From the NCBI GenBank assembly GCA_963169665.1, contig CAUJET010000155.1:62001-126000 (forward strand): a DNA stretch of 64,000 nt, written 5' to 3'. Within the stretch, counting starts at the first letter, position 1. Each line of letters starts with the position of its first letter. The notes below the pieces were generated by a model. The model did not search any database, was not told where the DNA came from, and saw only the letters and a program-made list of their open reading frames with translations. The position numbers and the translations under genes are program-made. Positions 42,101-50,952 of this stretch are shown here, in pieces. This stretch comes from Actinomycetota bacterium. Lineage in GTDB: Bacteria; Actinomycetota; Acidimicrobiia; Acidimicrobiales; Ilumatobacteraceae.

Positions 42101-45100
42101 GGGAGCACGTCGGCCACGGTCACGCCGGTCGCGGTGTCGGGTCCGGCATTGGCGACGACGATCGTCCAGTCGACATCGTTGCCGAAGGCGTACGGACCCG
42201 AGGAGACGGTCTTGGTGACCGACAGGTCGGTGCGCCGGATGCGTGCGTTCGCCGTGCTGTCGGAGCCGATGTACACGCCGTCGGCGTTCGAACTCGCGCC
42301 CGTCACGTCGTCCGCGCCGGCGAGGCCGGCGGTGTTGGTGTGGTCGAACGAGCCGGTCGTGCCGACGGTGAGCAGCGACGCCTGCGGCACCGCATCGAAG
42401 TCGATCGTGATGGTCGCGCCCGGGTTGAGCGGCTGGCCGGCACCGGACACGAGGTTCGACCACAACAGCGCAGCGCCGGGGGTGGCGCAGTTCGGGGTGC
42501 AGACCGGATCGGTCGTCACCGTGCCGTACGGCGTGGTGATGCTCGCCGAGCCGACCTGGTACACCCACCCGGCGGGCAGGACGTCGTCGATGTCGACGCC
42601 GTACGCCGCGGCTGTCGGTTCGGTGGTCTGGTTGGTGGCGACGATGCGCCACGTGAAGCCGACGCCGACGCGGGCGTCGGTCGCGTCGTCGACGGTCGTC
42701 TTCACGATCGTGACGTTCGGGAAGCCGACCGTCATCGTGACGGTGTCCGCCGTGACGTCGCCACCGGCGCCGCCCTGGCCGTAGGTGCGCCACTCGGCGA
42801 ACGGATCGGCGCTGCGGGTCGCCGCGGACCGGGCGTAGTACTCGGTCACGTCGGCGGTGTTGACGATCTGCTCGCCGTCGTTCAGCGCGGCGCTCGCGGC
42901 GAGCTGCGCGGTGTAGGTGATCGTGGCGGTGGAGTTCGCGGCGATCGTGCTGATCTGCCACTGGAGGTCGGGTGCGGTGCCGTCGACGACGGTGATCGCG
43001 CCGGACGAGCCGGGCACGGTGACGTTCACCAGGTCGGCGTCAGGGGCGTCGACGACGGTGATGTCGTGGGCAGCCCAGCCCGAGGAGTTCGTGATCGTCA
43101 GCGTGTAGGTGTACGTGCCCGTCCCGATGTCGGTGTTGCAGGTGTCGTTGTCACCGATGTTGCCGGCCACCTGGTTGCACGGCGACTGCGAGACGTCCTT
43201 GTCGATGCGCAGCACCGGCTCGGCCACGGTCACCGTCGCGGTGGCGGGGCTCGACGAACGGGTGAACGAGCCGGTCGCCGGCGGGTTGGCGGGCAGCGAC
43301 GACACGCTGTTGGAGTTGTTCCAGTACATGCGCACCGTGTTCACGAGCGTGTTGCTGCTCACCACGTTGGTGCCTTCGGGGACGTAGGTGTTGTCGACGC
43401 GTGCGGTGTAGGTGAAGCGCACGGTGCAGTTGTTGGACGACGACGAGGTGAAGTCGTCGATCCAGAAGCCGATCGTGGTCGAGCCGTCGGCGTTCGCGGT
43501 CTGGTTGACGATGCCCTGCATGCCGGCGAGCGACGGGCAGCCGGTGGTGGTGCCCACGGCGGAGACGGTGCCGAAGGCGTCGAAGTCCATGCCGTCGGGC
43601 AGCACGTCGATGACCGTCGCGTCGTAGGCGGTGATGCCTGCGGGCACGGTGGCGTCGATCGTGTAGGTGACGGTGTCGCCGATCGTCGCCGTGCTGGGCG
43701 ACACCGACTTCGCGACGGTCGCCATGGGGGCCGACACGGTGTCGGTGGCGTTCGCCGAGTAGGTCGTGCGCTCGCCGGTGATCGTGCCGATCATGCTCGT
43801 CGCGGAGGCTGCCACCGTGTTGGTGAAGATCGAGCCTGACGTGGCCGGGTCGTCGACGACGACGTCGTAGGTGAGACTGGCACTGGTGCCGGGCGCGATG
43901 GAGCCGAGCTTGGCCGCGGTGGTGGTGCCGTTCCACGTGATGGTGCGGTTCGTCTGGTTCCAGACGCCGCCGTCGGGGTTCACGGTGCCGCCGTCGGCGA
44001 CGGGCGTGCCCGCGTTGACGACGGTGACGCCGGCCGGGATCGTGTCGACGACCTGGACGTCGTTCGCCGACGAGCGGTTCGCGCCGGAACCGGCTGCGAC
44101 GACCAGGGTGTAGGTGAGGGTGTCGTTCGGGACGACGATGTCGTCCGCGTCGTTCTCGTTCTTGGTCAGGGTGATCGCCGGCTCGACGACCGTGGCGGTG
44201 ACGGTGTTGCCGTTCACCGTGACCCGGCTGGTGCCGATCGACGCATCGGGCAACCAGGAGAACGACGACGTGTTGCTGATCGCGCTGCCGGCGACCGTGC
44301 CGCCCGCGCTCGACACGCGAGCGACGATCACGACCGTCACGAGATCGGGGCCGGAACCCGCCGTGTTCACGTGGGTGCCGGCACGGTCGACCTGGATGGT
44401 GCCACCGGAGCCCACCGCGGGCGCAGTGACGATCCAGGCCGCGTCGGGTGCGCCGTTGACGAGGACCGCGGGAGAGGCGTGCAGCACGAGGTCGCCGTCG
44501 AGGGCGTCGACGATGCGGGCGTCGACCACCGAGGTGCCCTCGGGGATCGTGGCGGTGATCGTGTAGGTGATGGTCTCGCCGATGGTGGTGCGCTCGGCGG
44601 CCGTGCTCGGCGACGCGTTCCCGGCATTGCCGAACGCGTCGTTGACGCTCGACTGCTGCACCTTGCCGACCGAGGCGGTCGCGATCGTGATGGTGCTGTT
44701 GTCGCTGGCCGGCCCGGTGTTGGGCACGACCGTTCCGTCGATGTTGCTCGACGGGTAGTAGACGAACGGGCTGTCGTCGGCGTTCGACACCGTTTCGTAG
44801 CGGCGGACGCCGGACGTGTTGGTGTAGGTGCGGCCGGGATCGACGCCGGCCGGCAGGTCGACCGTGTACGTGAACGTCACCGGGGCCGTGCCGAGGGTCG
44901 TGTCGCGGGCGACCGTGGGAACGGCGGCGGCAGGCCAGCGGATGACGCCGGCGGTGCAGACGCCGGAGACGGGGTTCATCACCGTGACGTCGGAACACGA
45001 GATGCCGGTGGGCAGCCGGTCCCACACCTCGGCGTTGGCCGCGTCGACGTTGCCGTCGTTCCAGACCTTGATCGTGTAATCGACGGTGTCACCTGCGTCG

Positions 45101-47508
45101 AGGGTGCCCGACGCGTTGTTCGACTTGTCGAGCTTGACCTGCGGTTCGGTCCACTCGGCGGTCGCCTGGTCGCGGTACATGAACACCGACCCGGCGGTGT
45201 TCCGCGTGGTCATCTTCATCAGGTTCGCGTTGATGTCGTACGCAGCGCTCAGATTCGGGTCGACGAGCCGCGCGGCGATCGTCCAATGGAACTGCTGACC
45301 GCCCGGACTGGACGGCACCTGACCGCTGCTCGCCAGGGTGAACGTGACGATGTCGTTGGCGCCGCTCGTGTCCTCGGAGACGGTGGTGCCGGTGAGCGTG
45401 TCGGGGGTTGCGCCGGTGGTCACCTGGCGGGCCGAACCGGCGACGAGGGAGAACTGAGCCGGCAACAGGTCCTCGACGACGACGCCGTCGGCGTCGATGT
45501 TCGCCGGGAAGGTGGCGCGCAGGTCGAAGCAGACGAAGTCACCGGGGCGGAAGCCGGTCACCGGGGCGGGATCGCCGTCGGCCCAGGTGATGCCCACGTC
45601 GTCGCGGCAGGCGTCCCCGACCGTCGACGCGCTGAGGCCGCCGGTGAGCAGCGAGCCGCTGCGCTGCGACACGCGCTTGTCGATCGACGGGCCGATACCA
45701 GTGATGCCGGCCGACGAGACATCGAAGTCGAGCTGTCCATCGGCCTCCGGATCGCCGAGCACCGCGTCGATGTCGCCCCGCTTGAAGTCGGGCGCCTCGA
45801 TGGCCACCTGGTTGGTCAGCGAGTCGAAGTTGAGGGTCGGTCGTCCCGCCTCCGGGGCACCGTTCTGCTGGTAGTAGCTGCGGACCCGCGATTCGAACAC
45901 GATCGTCAGTCGCGACGAGTGGGAGAGGGCCAGGAGGTCGGTGATGGTGGTGTGGTCCCACACGAGGGTCCACGTGCCGTCGGCGTTCTCCACGGCGGAG
46001 GTGTAGGGGGCGACCACGGGGGGACCGCTGCCGGTGTCGATCGTCGGGTCGGCGCCGGTGCCGCAGTCGGTGTCGGGCGACAGCGCCGCCGTGGCGACGG
46101 GGCAGAGACCATCCGGCAGCGTGTCGGTGACGACGATGTCGGTGACGTCGCGGTATTCGCCGGTCTCGACGACGAGCGTCGACGTGACGATGGTGCCCTG
46201 GATGACCTGACCCGACGCCGACTTGCGCACGACGAGGTCCTCCGAGGTGACCGATGCGCTCGACGAGTCGTTGAGCGTGGGGTTCGAACCGAACACCGAC
46301 GGTCCGTTGTAGGTGCCGGTGGCCGTGACGGTGTTGGTGACGCCGGGTTCGCTCGCCTGTTCGGAGGTGGGCGCCCCGTCGTTGTTGTCGAGGTTGCGCC
46401 CCTGACCGAGGCTCGCGTCGGTGGGCTTGCCATTCGGCCAGGTGTCGGTGTTGGCGCGCAACGGGATGCCCGCCAGGTAGGTGATCGTGAGCAGACCGTT
46501 GGGCGCGAGGCTCGCGGCGGCGCCGAGGGCCGCGGTGTTCCAGGTGACGCGCGTGCTCCCACCGACCAGGGTCTCGATCGTCGCCGGCTGGATGCAGGTC
46601 GCCGACGCGGCGCCCAGTGCCATGCGGCCCGATCCCGGGAACTCGTCGGTCTGGGCGCCAGCGGTCTCGTTCGTGGGCGCGTCGACGGTGTTGTCGGTGC
46701 CAGGCGTGTACCCCGTCGCGACGTACGACGCGCAGCCGAGGAACTCGAGCGAGGGCGGCAGCACGTCGACGACGCTGACGCCGGTCGTGGCGGCGTCGGG
46801 GTTGTTGCGCACGCGGAGCGTGTAGATCTGGGGGTGTGCACCGTGCACGCCGCGGAGCAACTCGCCCTCGCCGGCGTTGCCGGCGTCCTTCTCCGCGATG
46901 AACGCGGCGATGGTGGTGGTCGGCGGTCCGTCGGTGTCGCTGCCGGTGATGTCGGTGGTGGGCGTGCCGTTCGCGTCGAAGTCGGGGATGAAGAACGCGT
47001 TGGTGTTCACGTACGCGCCGCCGGCGGTGCCGAAGGTCGAGCCCACGGGGTTCGTCGTGAGGTTGTTGTCGGGGTTGGTGTCGATCCCGTAGGTGATCGA
47101 GTTGCACGCGCCCGTCAGCAGGTCGGACACGTTCTCCCAGATGATCGTCGTCTGGCCGGCGACCGGCTGGTTCGCGATGGTTCGCGACGGGGCCGGGGTG
47201 GCAGAGGCCAGCGCGAGCCCGCTCGGCACGATGTCGCGGAAGGACAGGTTGTAGCCGTTCGGCTGGCCGGCAGGGTTGCAGGCCCGCAACGTGACGTTGG
47301 TGGTGCCGCCGATGAGCGTGCGCGAGTCGACCGTCTTCGTCACCACGATGTCGGGTGTCCCGAGCGCCGCCACCGGGGCGGCGCTCGGATCGACGAGCAC
47401 GCCGGCCACCGACACGACGAGCGACGCCGCGAGCGTGGCGACCGCCAGTGGCAGCACGGCCAGGCGCGACCGGCGAGCGGTGGCGTTCGGGATGAGGGGG
47501 TTCGGCAT
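39112..47508 (-). CDS. Giant secreted DUF11/SdrD-repeat surface protein with LPVTG anchor
   Basis: A 2,798-residue protein, the largest in the window. It starts with a signal peptide (RRSRLAVLPLAVATLAASLVV). About 1,800 residues of DUF11-type domains follow (DIVVTKTVDSRTLIGGTT, then many copies with ITKxV/GDxVTYTI themes). Five SdrD B-like, calcium-binding-type domains come next (GDxVWxDxDGDG, about residues 1,900-2,500), then two more DUF11 domains. The end is NLPVTGW, a hydrophobic helix and a basic tail (GRRRRRNVPIV), a sortase signal. It is likely a cell-wall adhesin or coat protein. No sortase gene is in the window. Confidence 0.93.
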   Translation of the reverse strand: MPNPLIPNATARRSRLAVLPLAVATLAASLVVSVAGVLVDPSAAPVAALGTPDIVVTKTVDSRTLIGGTTNVTLRACNPAGQPNGYNLSFRDIVPSGLALASATPAPSRTIANQPVAGQTTIIWENVSDLLTGACNSITYGIDTNPDNNLTTNPVGSTFGTAGGAYVNTNAFFIPDFDANGTPTTDITGSDTDGPPTTTIAAFIAEKDAGNAGEGELLRGVHGAHPQIYTLRVRNNPDAATTGVSVVDVLPPSLEFLGCASYVATGYTPGTDNTVDAPTNETAGAQTDEFPGSGRMALGAASATCIQPATIETLVGGSTRVTWNTAALGAAASLAPNGLLTITYLAGIPLRANTDTWPNGKPTDASLGQGRNLDNNDGAPTSEQASEPGVTNTVTATGTYNGPSVFGSNPTLNDSSSASVTSEDLVVRKSASGQVIQGTIVTSTLVVETGEYRDVTDIVVTDTLPDGLCPVATAALSPDTDCGTGADPTIDTGSGPPVVAPYTSAVENADGTWTLVWDHTTITDLLALSHSSRLTIVFESRVRSYYQQNGAPEAGRPTLNFDSLTNQVAIEAPDFKRGDIDAVLGDPEADGQLDFDVSSAGITGIGPSIDKRVSQRSGSLLTGGLSASTVGDACRDDVGITWADGDPAPVTGFRPGDFVCFDLRATFPANIDADGVVVEDLLPAQFSLVAGSARQVTTGATPDTLTGTTVSEDTSGANDIVTFTLASSGQVPSSPGGQQFHWTIAARLVDPNLSAAYDINANLMKMTTRNTAGSVFMYRDQATAEWTEPQVKLDKSNNASGTLDAGDTVDYTIKVWNDGNVDAANAEVWDRLPTGISCSDVTVMNPVSGVCTAGVIRWPAAAVPTVARDTTLGTAPVTFTYTVDLPAGVDPGRTYTNTSGVRRYETVSNADDSPFVYYPSSNIDGTVVPNTGPASDNSTITIATASVGKVQQSSVNDAFGNAGNASPSTAAERTTIGETITYTITATIPEGTSVVDARIVDALDGDLVLHASPAVLVNGAPDAAWIVTAPAVGSGGTIQVDRAGTHVNTAGSGPDLVTVVIVARVSSAGGTVAGSAISNTSSFSWLPDASIGTSRVTVNGNTVTATVVEPAITLTKNENDADDIVVPNDTLTYTLVVAAGSGANRSSANDVQVVDTIPAGVTVVNAGTPVADGGTVNPDGGVWNQTNRTITWNGTTTAAKLGSIAPGTSASLTYDVVVDDPATSGSIFTNTVAASATSMIGTITGERTTYSANATDTVSAPMATVAKSVSPSTATIGDTVTYTIDATVPAGITAYDATVIDVLPDGMDFDAFGTVSAVGTTTGCPSLAGMQGIVNQTANADGSTTIGFWIDDFTSSSSNNCTVRFTYTARVDNTYVPEGTNVVSSNTLVNTVRMYWNNSNSVSSLPANPPATGSFTRSSSPATATVTVAEPVLRIDKDVSQSPCNQVAGNIGDNDTCNTDIGTGTYTYTLTITNSSGWAAHDITVVDAPDADLVNVTVPGSSGAITVVDGTAPDLQWQISTIAANSTATITYTAQLAASAALNDGEQIVNTADVTEYYARSAATRSADPFAEWRTYGQGGAGGDVTADTVTMTVGFPNVTIVKTTVDDATDARVGVGFTWRIVATNQTTEPTAAAYGVDIDDVLPAGWVYQVGSASITTPYGTVTTDPVCTPNCATPGAALLWSNLVSGAGQPLNPGATITIDFDAVPQASLLTVGTTGSFDHTNTAGLAGADDVTGASSNADGVYIGSDSTANARIRRTDLSVTKTVSSGPYAFGNDVDWTIVVANAGPDTATGVTVADVLPVGLVFVTTVSASQGSYASGSGIWTVGSVANGASATLVIRTRLNQIGSITNRAEVQTSNQWDVDSTPNSAGPIANEDDDDTLSINAGFTSLGDYVWYDVDGDSTADVGEPGIPGVRMILESEGLDATFNTVDDFWGPDGVAGGGDDIVITDVVTNGTGFYGFADLPTGDYRVRVDTTTLPLGMTPTFNDDAPNLADPDLNHVSGLITLNSSTGYLLADFGYTGTGSLGDTIWLDKDASGGSTQQGGEPGLAGLDVTLVWGGFDGNVATAGDNVTYPVDTTDSSGQYLFARLPAGAYRATVDSADLPTGTTPTYDLDGTGTAHVVTTTLTAAQNRLDVDLSYAGTGSIGDRIWYDRDGDGVQDLGDTGLANIDVTITWLGGDGVSGGGDDVVFTTTTDAAGEYLVDHLPAGAFAVLVDAADLPAGMQATYDLDGTGTPHAVATSLTAGQDRTDVDFGYIGLASIGDQVWFDLDGDGASAPEPGDPGLAGVQVTVRWAGPDATFDNADDVVVVTTTDADGEYRVIDLPYGPVRVSVDPAFLPGFEATFDGDGIGSANSVTVTLTVDDGGTAGVDEANRRDADFAYTGTGSIGDLVWEDADADGTLDGTESGLDGIDLTVTWAGLDGTPGTADDVAFPVTTAGGGLYLVDRLPSGSYAAVITTATLPTGMVSVSELDPLRDSRTTAGLAAGQDRTDVDFGYQLQADLSIDKSHTGRFEVGRNGVYTLVVRNAGPAPAVTPRVSDLLPIGLTFVSAAGVGAGCTANGQSVTCDLLTMAVNATTTITLTVAVDRSAAPGVTNSATVTSPTTDPVPTNNTDVDPTEVPLADLSLAKRLEGSLAVNATVTYVLEATNLGPSPSGAPIVVTDDLPVGLTYVDATSTNATCAAVGQVVTCRSSAAVAVGQVVRMDIRVRVTATAGTALVNSASVVADPSFGSSTPSDPVATNNAAATPAAVVAANLPVTGWALFRQSLEAAFWMLALGGLAIVVGRRRRRNVPIV
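40010..41850 (-). repeat. Five SdrD B-like repeats inside the surface protein gene
   Basis: Each unit of about 105-130 codons begins with a form of G-S-I/L-G-D-x-V/I-W-x-D-x-D-G/A and ends near DVDFGY. Openings include SLGDYVWYDVDGD, SLGDTIWLDKDAS, SIGDRIWYDRDGD, SIGDQVWFDLDGD and SIGDLVWEDADAD. The unit contains GEYLVDHLPAGA- and DLPAGMQATYDLDGTGT-type segments. Codons differ between copies, so these are old repeats. Confidence 0.85.
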
Positions 47509-47766
47509 GACGGGGGAGCCCTTCGAGTTCTGCTACCGGTCGACGGCGGTCGCCCGGTGTTCGGTGGCGCGTCGTGCTCTCCCGGACACGAGGACGCGTG
47601 TTCTCATCGGCAACGACGGTCCGCCCTTGAGGCCGTTCGTCACGCTTTCGACTCGTTCCCGTCAAGACACCAGGGCCGATGCCCAAGACCCCCTGCGTAG
47701 GGGGCCGGGTGGGGGCCGGACCGGTGCCCGGCACCCACGGAGCGTGTTCGGGTACCGTCGGCAGCC
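47509..47766. other. Divergent upstream region of surface protein and cobalamin-binding genes
   Basis: A 258-base non-coding gap. A hairpin CCCCCT-GCGT-AGGGGG lies at 47689-47704. No riboswitch consensus or clear promoter was found on either strand. Confidence 0.5.
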
Positions 47767-48660
47767 GTGCGCATCGTGTCCCTGCTCCCGTCCGCCACCG
47801 AGATCGCGTTCGCGCTCGGCCTCGCCGACGACGTGGTGGGCGTGACGTTCGAGTGCGACTTCCCGCCCGATCCCCGTGTCGGCCGCTCGGTCGTCGTCGG
47901 CGGCCTCGAGACCTACGGGCTCACGCCATCGGGCATCGACGCGCTGGTCCGCGAACAGGTGGCCGCCGGGGTCGACCTCTACACCCTCGACGTCGACCGC
48001 TTCCGTGAACTCGACCCGGAGGTGGTGCTCACCCAGGACCTGTGTCGGGTCTGCGCACTGCCGAGCGGCACGGTCGACGACGCCCTCGCCCGACTGGGGT
48101 GCGCGGCGGTGGTCGTGAGCCTCGATCCGCACCGCCTGGACGAAGTGTTCGCCTCGATCGAGGCCGTCGGTGCCGCGACCGACACGGCCGACCGTGCCGC
48201 CGAGCTGGTCGGTTCGCTGCGCGCGCGGCTGGCCACGGTGGCCGAGCAGGTGCGCGGCCGTCGTCGACCTCGTGTCTTCGTCCTCGAGTGGCCCGACCCG
48301 CCGTTCGTCGCGGGCCATTGGGTGCCCGAGCTCGTGGAGGCCGCCGGTGGCGCCGCCGTGTTGGCGCGCGCCGGCGAGCGGTCGGTGCCCACCACATGGG
48401 AGGCGATCGCCGAGATCGACCCGGACGTGGTGGTGGTGTCGTCGTGCGGGTTCGACGTGGAGGGCGCCGCCAGCCACGCCGCCGACGTGCTCGACCGGCT
48501 GCCCACTCGCTGCGACGTGTGGGCGATCGACGCCAACGGATTGATGGTCCGGCCGGGCCCGCGGGTGGTGGACGGCGTGGAGACGCTGGCCGCCCTGTTG
48601 CACGGTGTGGGCGAACTCGAACCGAGCCGGGCCCGTTCAGTGCGGCGAGCGGAGGACTGA
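47767..48660 (+). CDS. Cobalamin-binding-like protein (BtuF fold), cytosolic
   Basis: A 297-residue protein of the helical-backbone metal receptor family: MRIVSLLPSATEIAFALGLA, then DLYTLDVDRFRELDPEVVLTQDLC and VDGVETLAALLHG. BtuF-type proteins bind cobalamin or similar chelates for ABC import. This one has no signal peptide or lipobox and no ABC genes nearby, so it may have a cytosolic role. CRVCAL resembles a feature of the cytosolic branch. GTG 47767 is the start. Confidence 0.85.
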   Translation: MRIVSLLPSATEIAFALGLADDVVGVTFECDFPPDPRVGRSVVVGGLETYGLTPSGIDALVREQVAAGVDLYTLDVDRFRELDPEVVLTQDLCRVCALPSGTVDDALARLGCAAVVVSLDPHRLDEVFASIEAVGAATDTADRAAELVGSLRARLATVAEQVRGRRRPRVFVLEWPDPPFVAGHWVPELVEAAGGAAVLARAGERSVPTTWEAIAEIDPDVVVVSSCGFDVEGAASHAADVLDRLPTRCDVWAIDANGLMVRPGPRVVDGVETLAALLHGVGELEPSRARSVRRAED

Positions 48661-48676
48661 CCTCAGCTCGCCGGTC

Positions 48677-49978
48677 TCAGTCGACGGGTCGTTCCGACCT
48701 GACGGACACGCCCATGCCCGGTCGGGTGCGGTCACCGGTGAGGCGGTGGGTGGCGAGCAGGATCATCACGCCCGCGATCGAGATGAAGGTGAAGATGCCG
48801 ATCGAGATCGGGCGGGTGGTGCCGTCGAACGCGCCGGTGACGAGCCCGCCGAGGAGCGCGCCGCCGGCGGTGGTGATCGTGCCGATCACGGCCGAGGCGG
48901 TCCCGGCCACGTGCGGCACCGGCATCATCGCCGCGGTGTTGCAGTTCGGTACGAGCCCCTGCGCGACCGGCACCACGACGGCCAGCGCCACCGAGAAGAG
49001 CCAGAAGTTCGGATGGCCGGCGCCCGCGACGGACACCGCGACGAGCACCGCTGCGAGGGCGACGCCGATGACGGCCATGCGACGTACGAGCACCGTGATG
49101 CCGAGCCGACGGACCAGGCGGGCATTGTTCAGCGAGCTCAGCGCGAGCAGCACCGCGATGCACCCGAAGAACACCGGGAACCACGAACCACGGTCGTAGA
49201 CGTCCTCGACGATGAGCTCGGAGCCGGCCAGGTAGGTGGTCATCACGCCGAACAGGAACGTGATCGCGACGGTGAAGCAGACGGTCTGGCGATTGGAGGC
49301 GATGACCCGGACGGCCCCACCGAGCGCGGCGAAGGTGAAGGGTCGTCGACGGTCGACGGCGAGCGTCTCGGGGAGGCGCCGCCACCCCCACACGATGAGC
49401 CCGATCGCAGCGATCGTCGGCACCCAGAACACCACGCGCCACGGCGCGACAGCGTTCAACGCCGCCCCGAGCCCCGGCGCGAGGATCGGCACCAGGAGGA
49501 ACACGGCCATGATCATCGACATCAGCCGGGCCATGCCCTCGCCCTCGTAACGGTCACGGATCATCGCGAGGCTGAGCGAGCGCGGCGCTGCCGCGCCGAG
49601 ACCCCAGACGAAACGGGCCGCGATGACCCAGCCGAACGATGGGGCGAACACGCAGGCGATGCCGGCGGCGACGTAGAGGCAGAGGCCGCCGAGCAGGAGC
49701 GGCCGCCGCCCGAACCGGTCGGACGCCGGGCCGTACAGCCACGGACCGGCCGCGAGGCCGAGGAAGAACGCGGTCACGATCCAGCCGATGCGCGGCGAGT
49801 CGGCGGCCATGCCGAACTCGGCGCGCATGTCGGGGAACGCGGGCAGCATGATGTCGATCGCCATCGCGCCCATGGCCATCGAGGCCGTGACGAGGGCGAT
49901 GAACTCACGCGGGCCGGTGGGGTGTGCGTCGGGCGTGCTGCCCGCGCCGGCGGCGTCGACGGGCGCCTCGAGGGTCAT
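48677..49978 (-). CDS. MFS drug-resistance transporter (Bcr/CflA type)
   Basis: A 433-residue transporter with about 12 hydrophobic helices. The first helix region has MAIDIMLPAFPDM, and the loop between helices 2 and 3 has GPASDRFGRRPLLLGG, the MFS signature. MIRDRYEGEGMARLMSMIM and helix patterns match the Bcr/CflA proton antiporters that expel drugs such as bicyclomycin. The N-terminal 25 residues are polar. It converges with the upstream gene (16-base gap). Confidence 0.92.
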   Translation of the reverse strand: MTLEAPVDAAGAGSTPDAHPTGPREFIALVTASMAMGAMAIDIMLPAFPDMRAEFGMAADSPRIGWIVTAFFLGLAAGPWLYGPASDRFGRRPLLLGGLCLYVAAGIACVFAPSFGWVIAARFVWGLGAAAPRSLSLAMIRDRYEGEGMARLMSMIMAVFLLVPILAPGLGAALNAVAPWRVVFWVPTIAAIGLIVWGWRRLPETLAVDRRRPFTFAALGGAVRVIASNRQTVCFTVAITFLFGVMTTYLAGSELIVEDVYDRGSWFPVFFGCIAVLLALSSLNNARLVRRLGITVLVRRMAVIGVALAAVLVAVSVAGAGHPNFWLFSVALAVVVPVAQGLVPNCNTAAMMPVPHVAGTASAVIGTITTAGGALLGGLVTGAFDGTTRPISIGIFTFISIAGVMILLATHRLTGDRTRPGMGVSVRSERPVD

Positions 49979-50099
49979 GCCGCCGACCGGGACGGGTGCG
50001 GTCGCGGCGTGATCACAGGAGCCACCCTAGGGGCGGCGGCGACCGGTCGCCCGAGTCGGATCACCCGTCACCGGGCACGATGGGACCTAGCGTTGCCGC

Positions 50100-50735
50100 G
50101 TGCCCGACTACCGCCAGTTCCGAACCGACGCGGGTTCGCCGGCTCGCATGCCCCGCTGGGTCCTCGCGCTGAAGGTGGCGCTCGCCGGGCTCCTGCTGTG
50201 CGGGGCGATCTTCCCCGACGTGGGCGGATTCGAGGGCAAGGGCATGGCGTTCCGTCTGCCGCTGTTCCTCGCGCCGGCGTTGATCGTGCCGATCCACCAC
50301 GCGATCCGGCGCCGCACCGACCCGGACCGCACCTACCCGTGGGCGCTCGATGCCGGGCTCACGATCCCGTTCCTGCTCGACACCTTCGGCAACGCGGTCG
50401 GCCTGTACGACTCCGTCGACGTGACCGACGACGTCCTCCACTTCGTGAACTGGTGCTTCCTGATGGGCGGCATCACCACGGCGATCGGGTTCGCCGCCGC
50501 CCGCGGCGGTCCCGAGCGATCGGCGCCCCGTTGGCTGGTCTGGCTCGCGGGCACGGGGGTCGGGGCGCTCGCGATCATCGGCTGGGAGATCGCCGAGTAC
50601 GGCGTGATGAAAGCGGGCGTGGGCAACCTCTCGCTCACCTACGGCGACACGTTGTTCGATCTGGCGCTCTCCTCGGCCGGCGGTGCGCTCGGCGCATGGC
50701 TCGTCACCGCCCGCGCGGCCCGACCGGCGCGCTGA
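50100..50735 (+). CDS. Polytopic membrane protein (YjdF/DUF2238-like)
   Basis: A 211-residue integral membrane protein with about five hydrophobic segments. Polar residues inside the membrane part (LDTFGNAVGLYD, DDVLHFVNWCFLMGG, WEIAEYGVMKAG and TYGDTLFDLALSSAGG) recall the YjdF family, where Asp, His and Glu are conserved. Function is unknown. It starts at GTG 50100 and diverges from the MFS gene. Confidence 0.75.
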   Translation: MPDYRQFRTDAGSPARMPRWVLALKVALAGLLLCGAIFPDVGGFEGKGMAFRLPLFLAPALIVPIHHAIRRRTDPDRTYPWALDAGLTIPFLLDTFGNAVGLYDSVDVTDDVLHFVNWCFLMGGITTAIGFAAARGGPERSAPRWLVWLAGTGVGALAIIGWEIAEYGVMKAGVGNLSLTYGDTLFDLALSSAGGALGAWLVTARAARPAR

Positions 50736-50914
50736 CACGATCACGTCGACGCGCGCCGTGACGACGGCGCCGGACCGCCGGCCGACGAGCCCGCGAGATC
50801 GCCGCGGCGAGCACGTTGCTGTGCAGCATGTCGTCCGACGCGCCGGGCGCCGAACGACGATCTCGGGATGCTGCCGAGCTCCGTTCCGCAGGTGAGGTCT
50901 GCCGGCTCAGCGCA

Positions 50915-50952
50915 TCGGATCAGGCTCGTCGGATCAGGCTCGTCGGATCAGG
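50915..50952. repeat. 14-bp tandem repeat, 2.7 copies
   Basis: TCGGATCAGGCTCG repeats at 50915-50928, 50929-50942 and partly 50943-50952. The third copy contains the stop codon of the permease gene. The rest of the 50736-50947 gap has no recognised feature. Confidence 0.9.

Noticed and set aside
44371-47700. Long plus-strand open frame (about 1,109 codons) over the surface protein gene
   Set aside because: Antisense of the repetitive DUF11 gene; its Val/Gly/Arg-rich text comes from the repeats.
47509-47766. Possible riboswitch before the surface protein gene
   Set aside because: I compared the leader by eye with c-di-GMP, c-di-AMP and cobalamin consensus elements and found no match beyond one simple hairpin.
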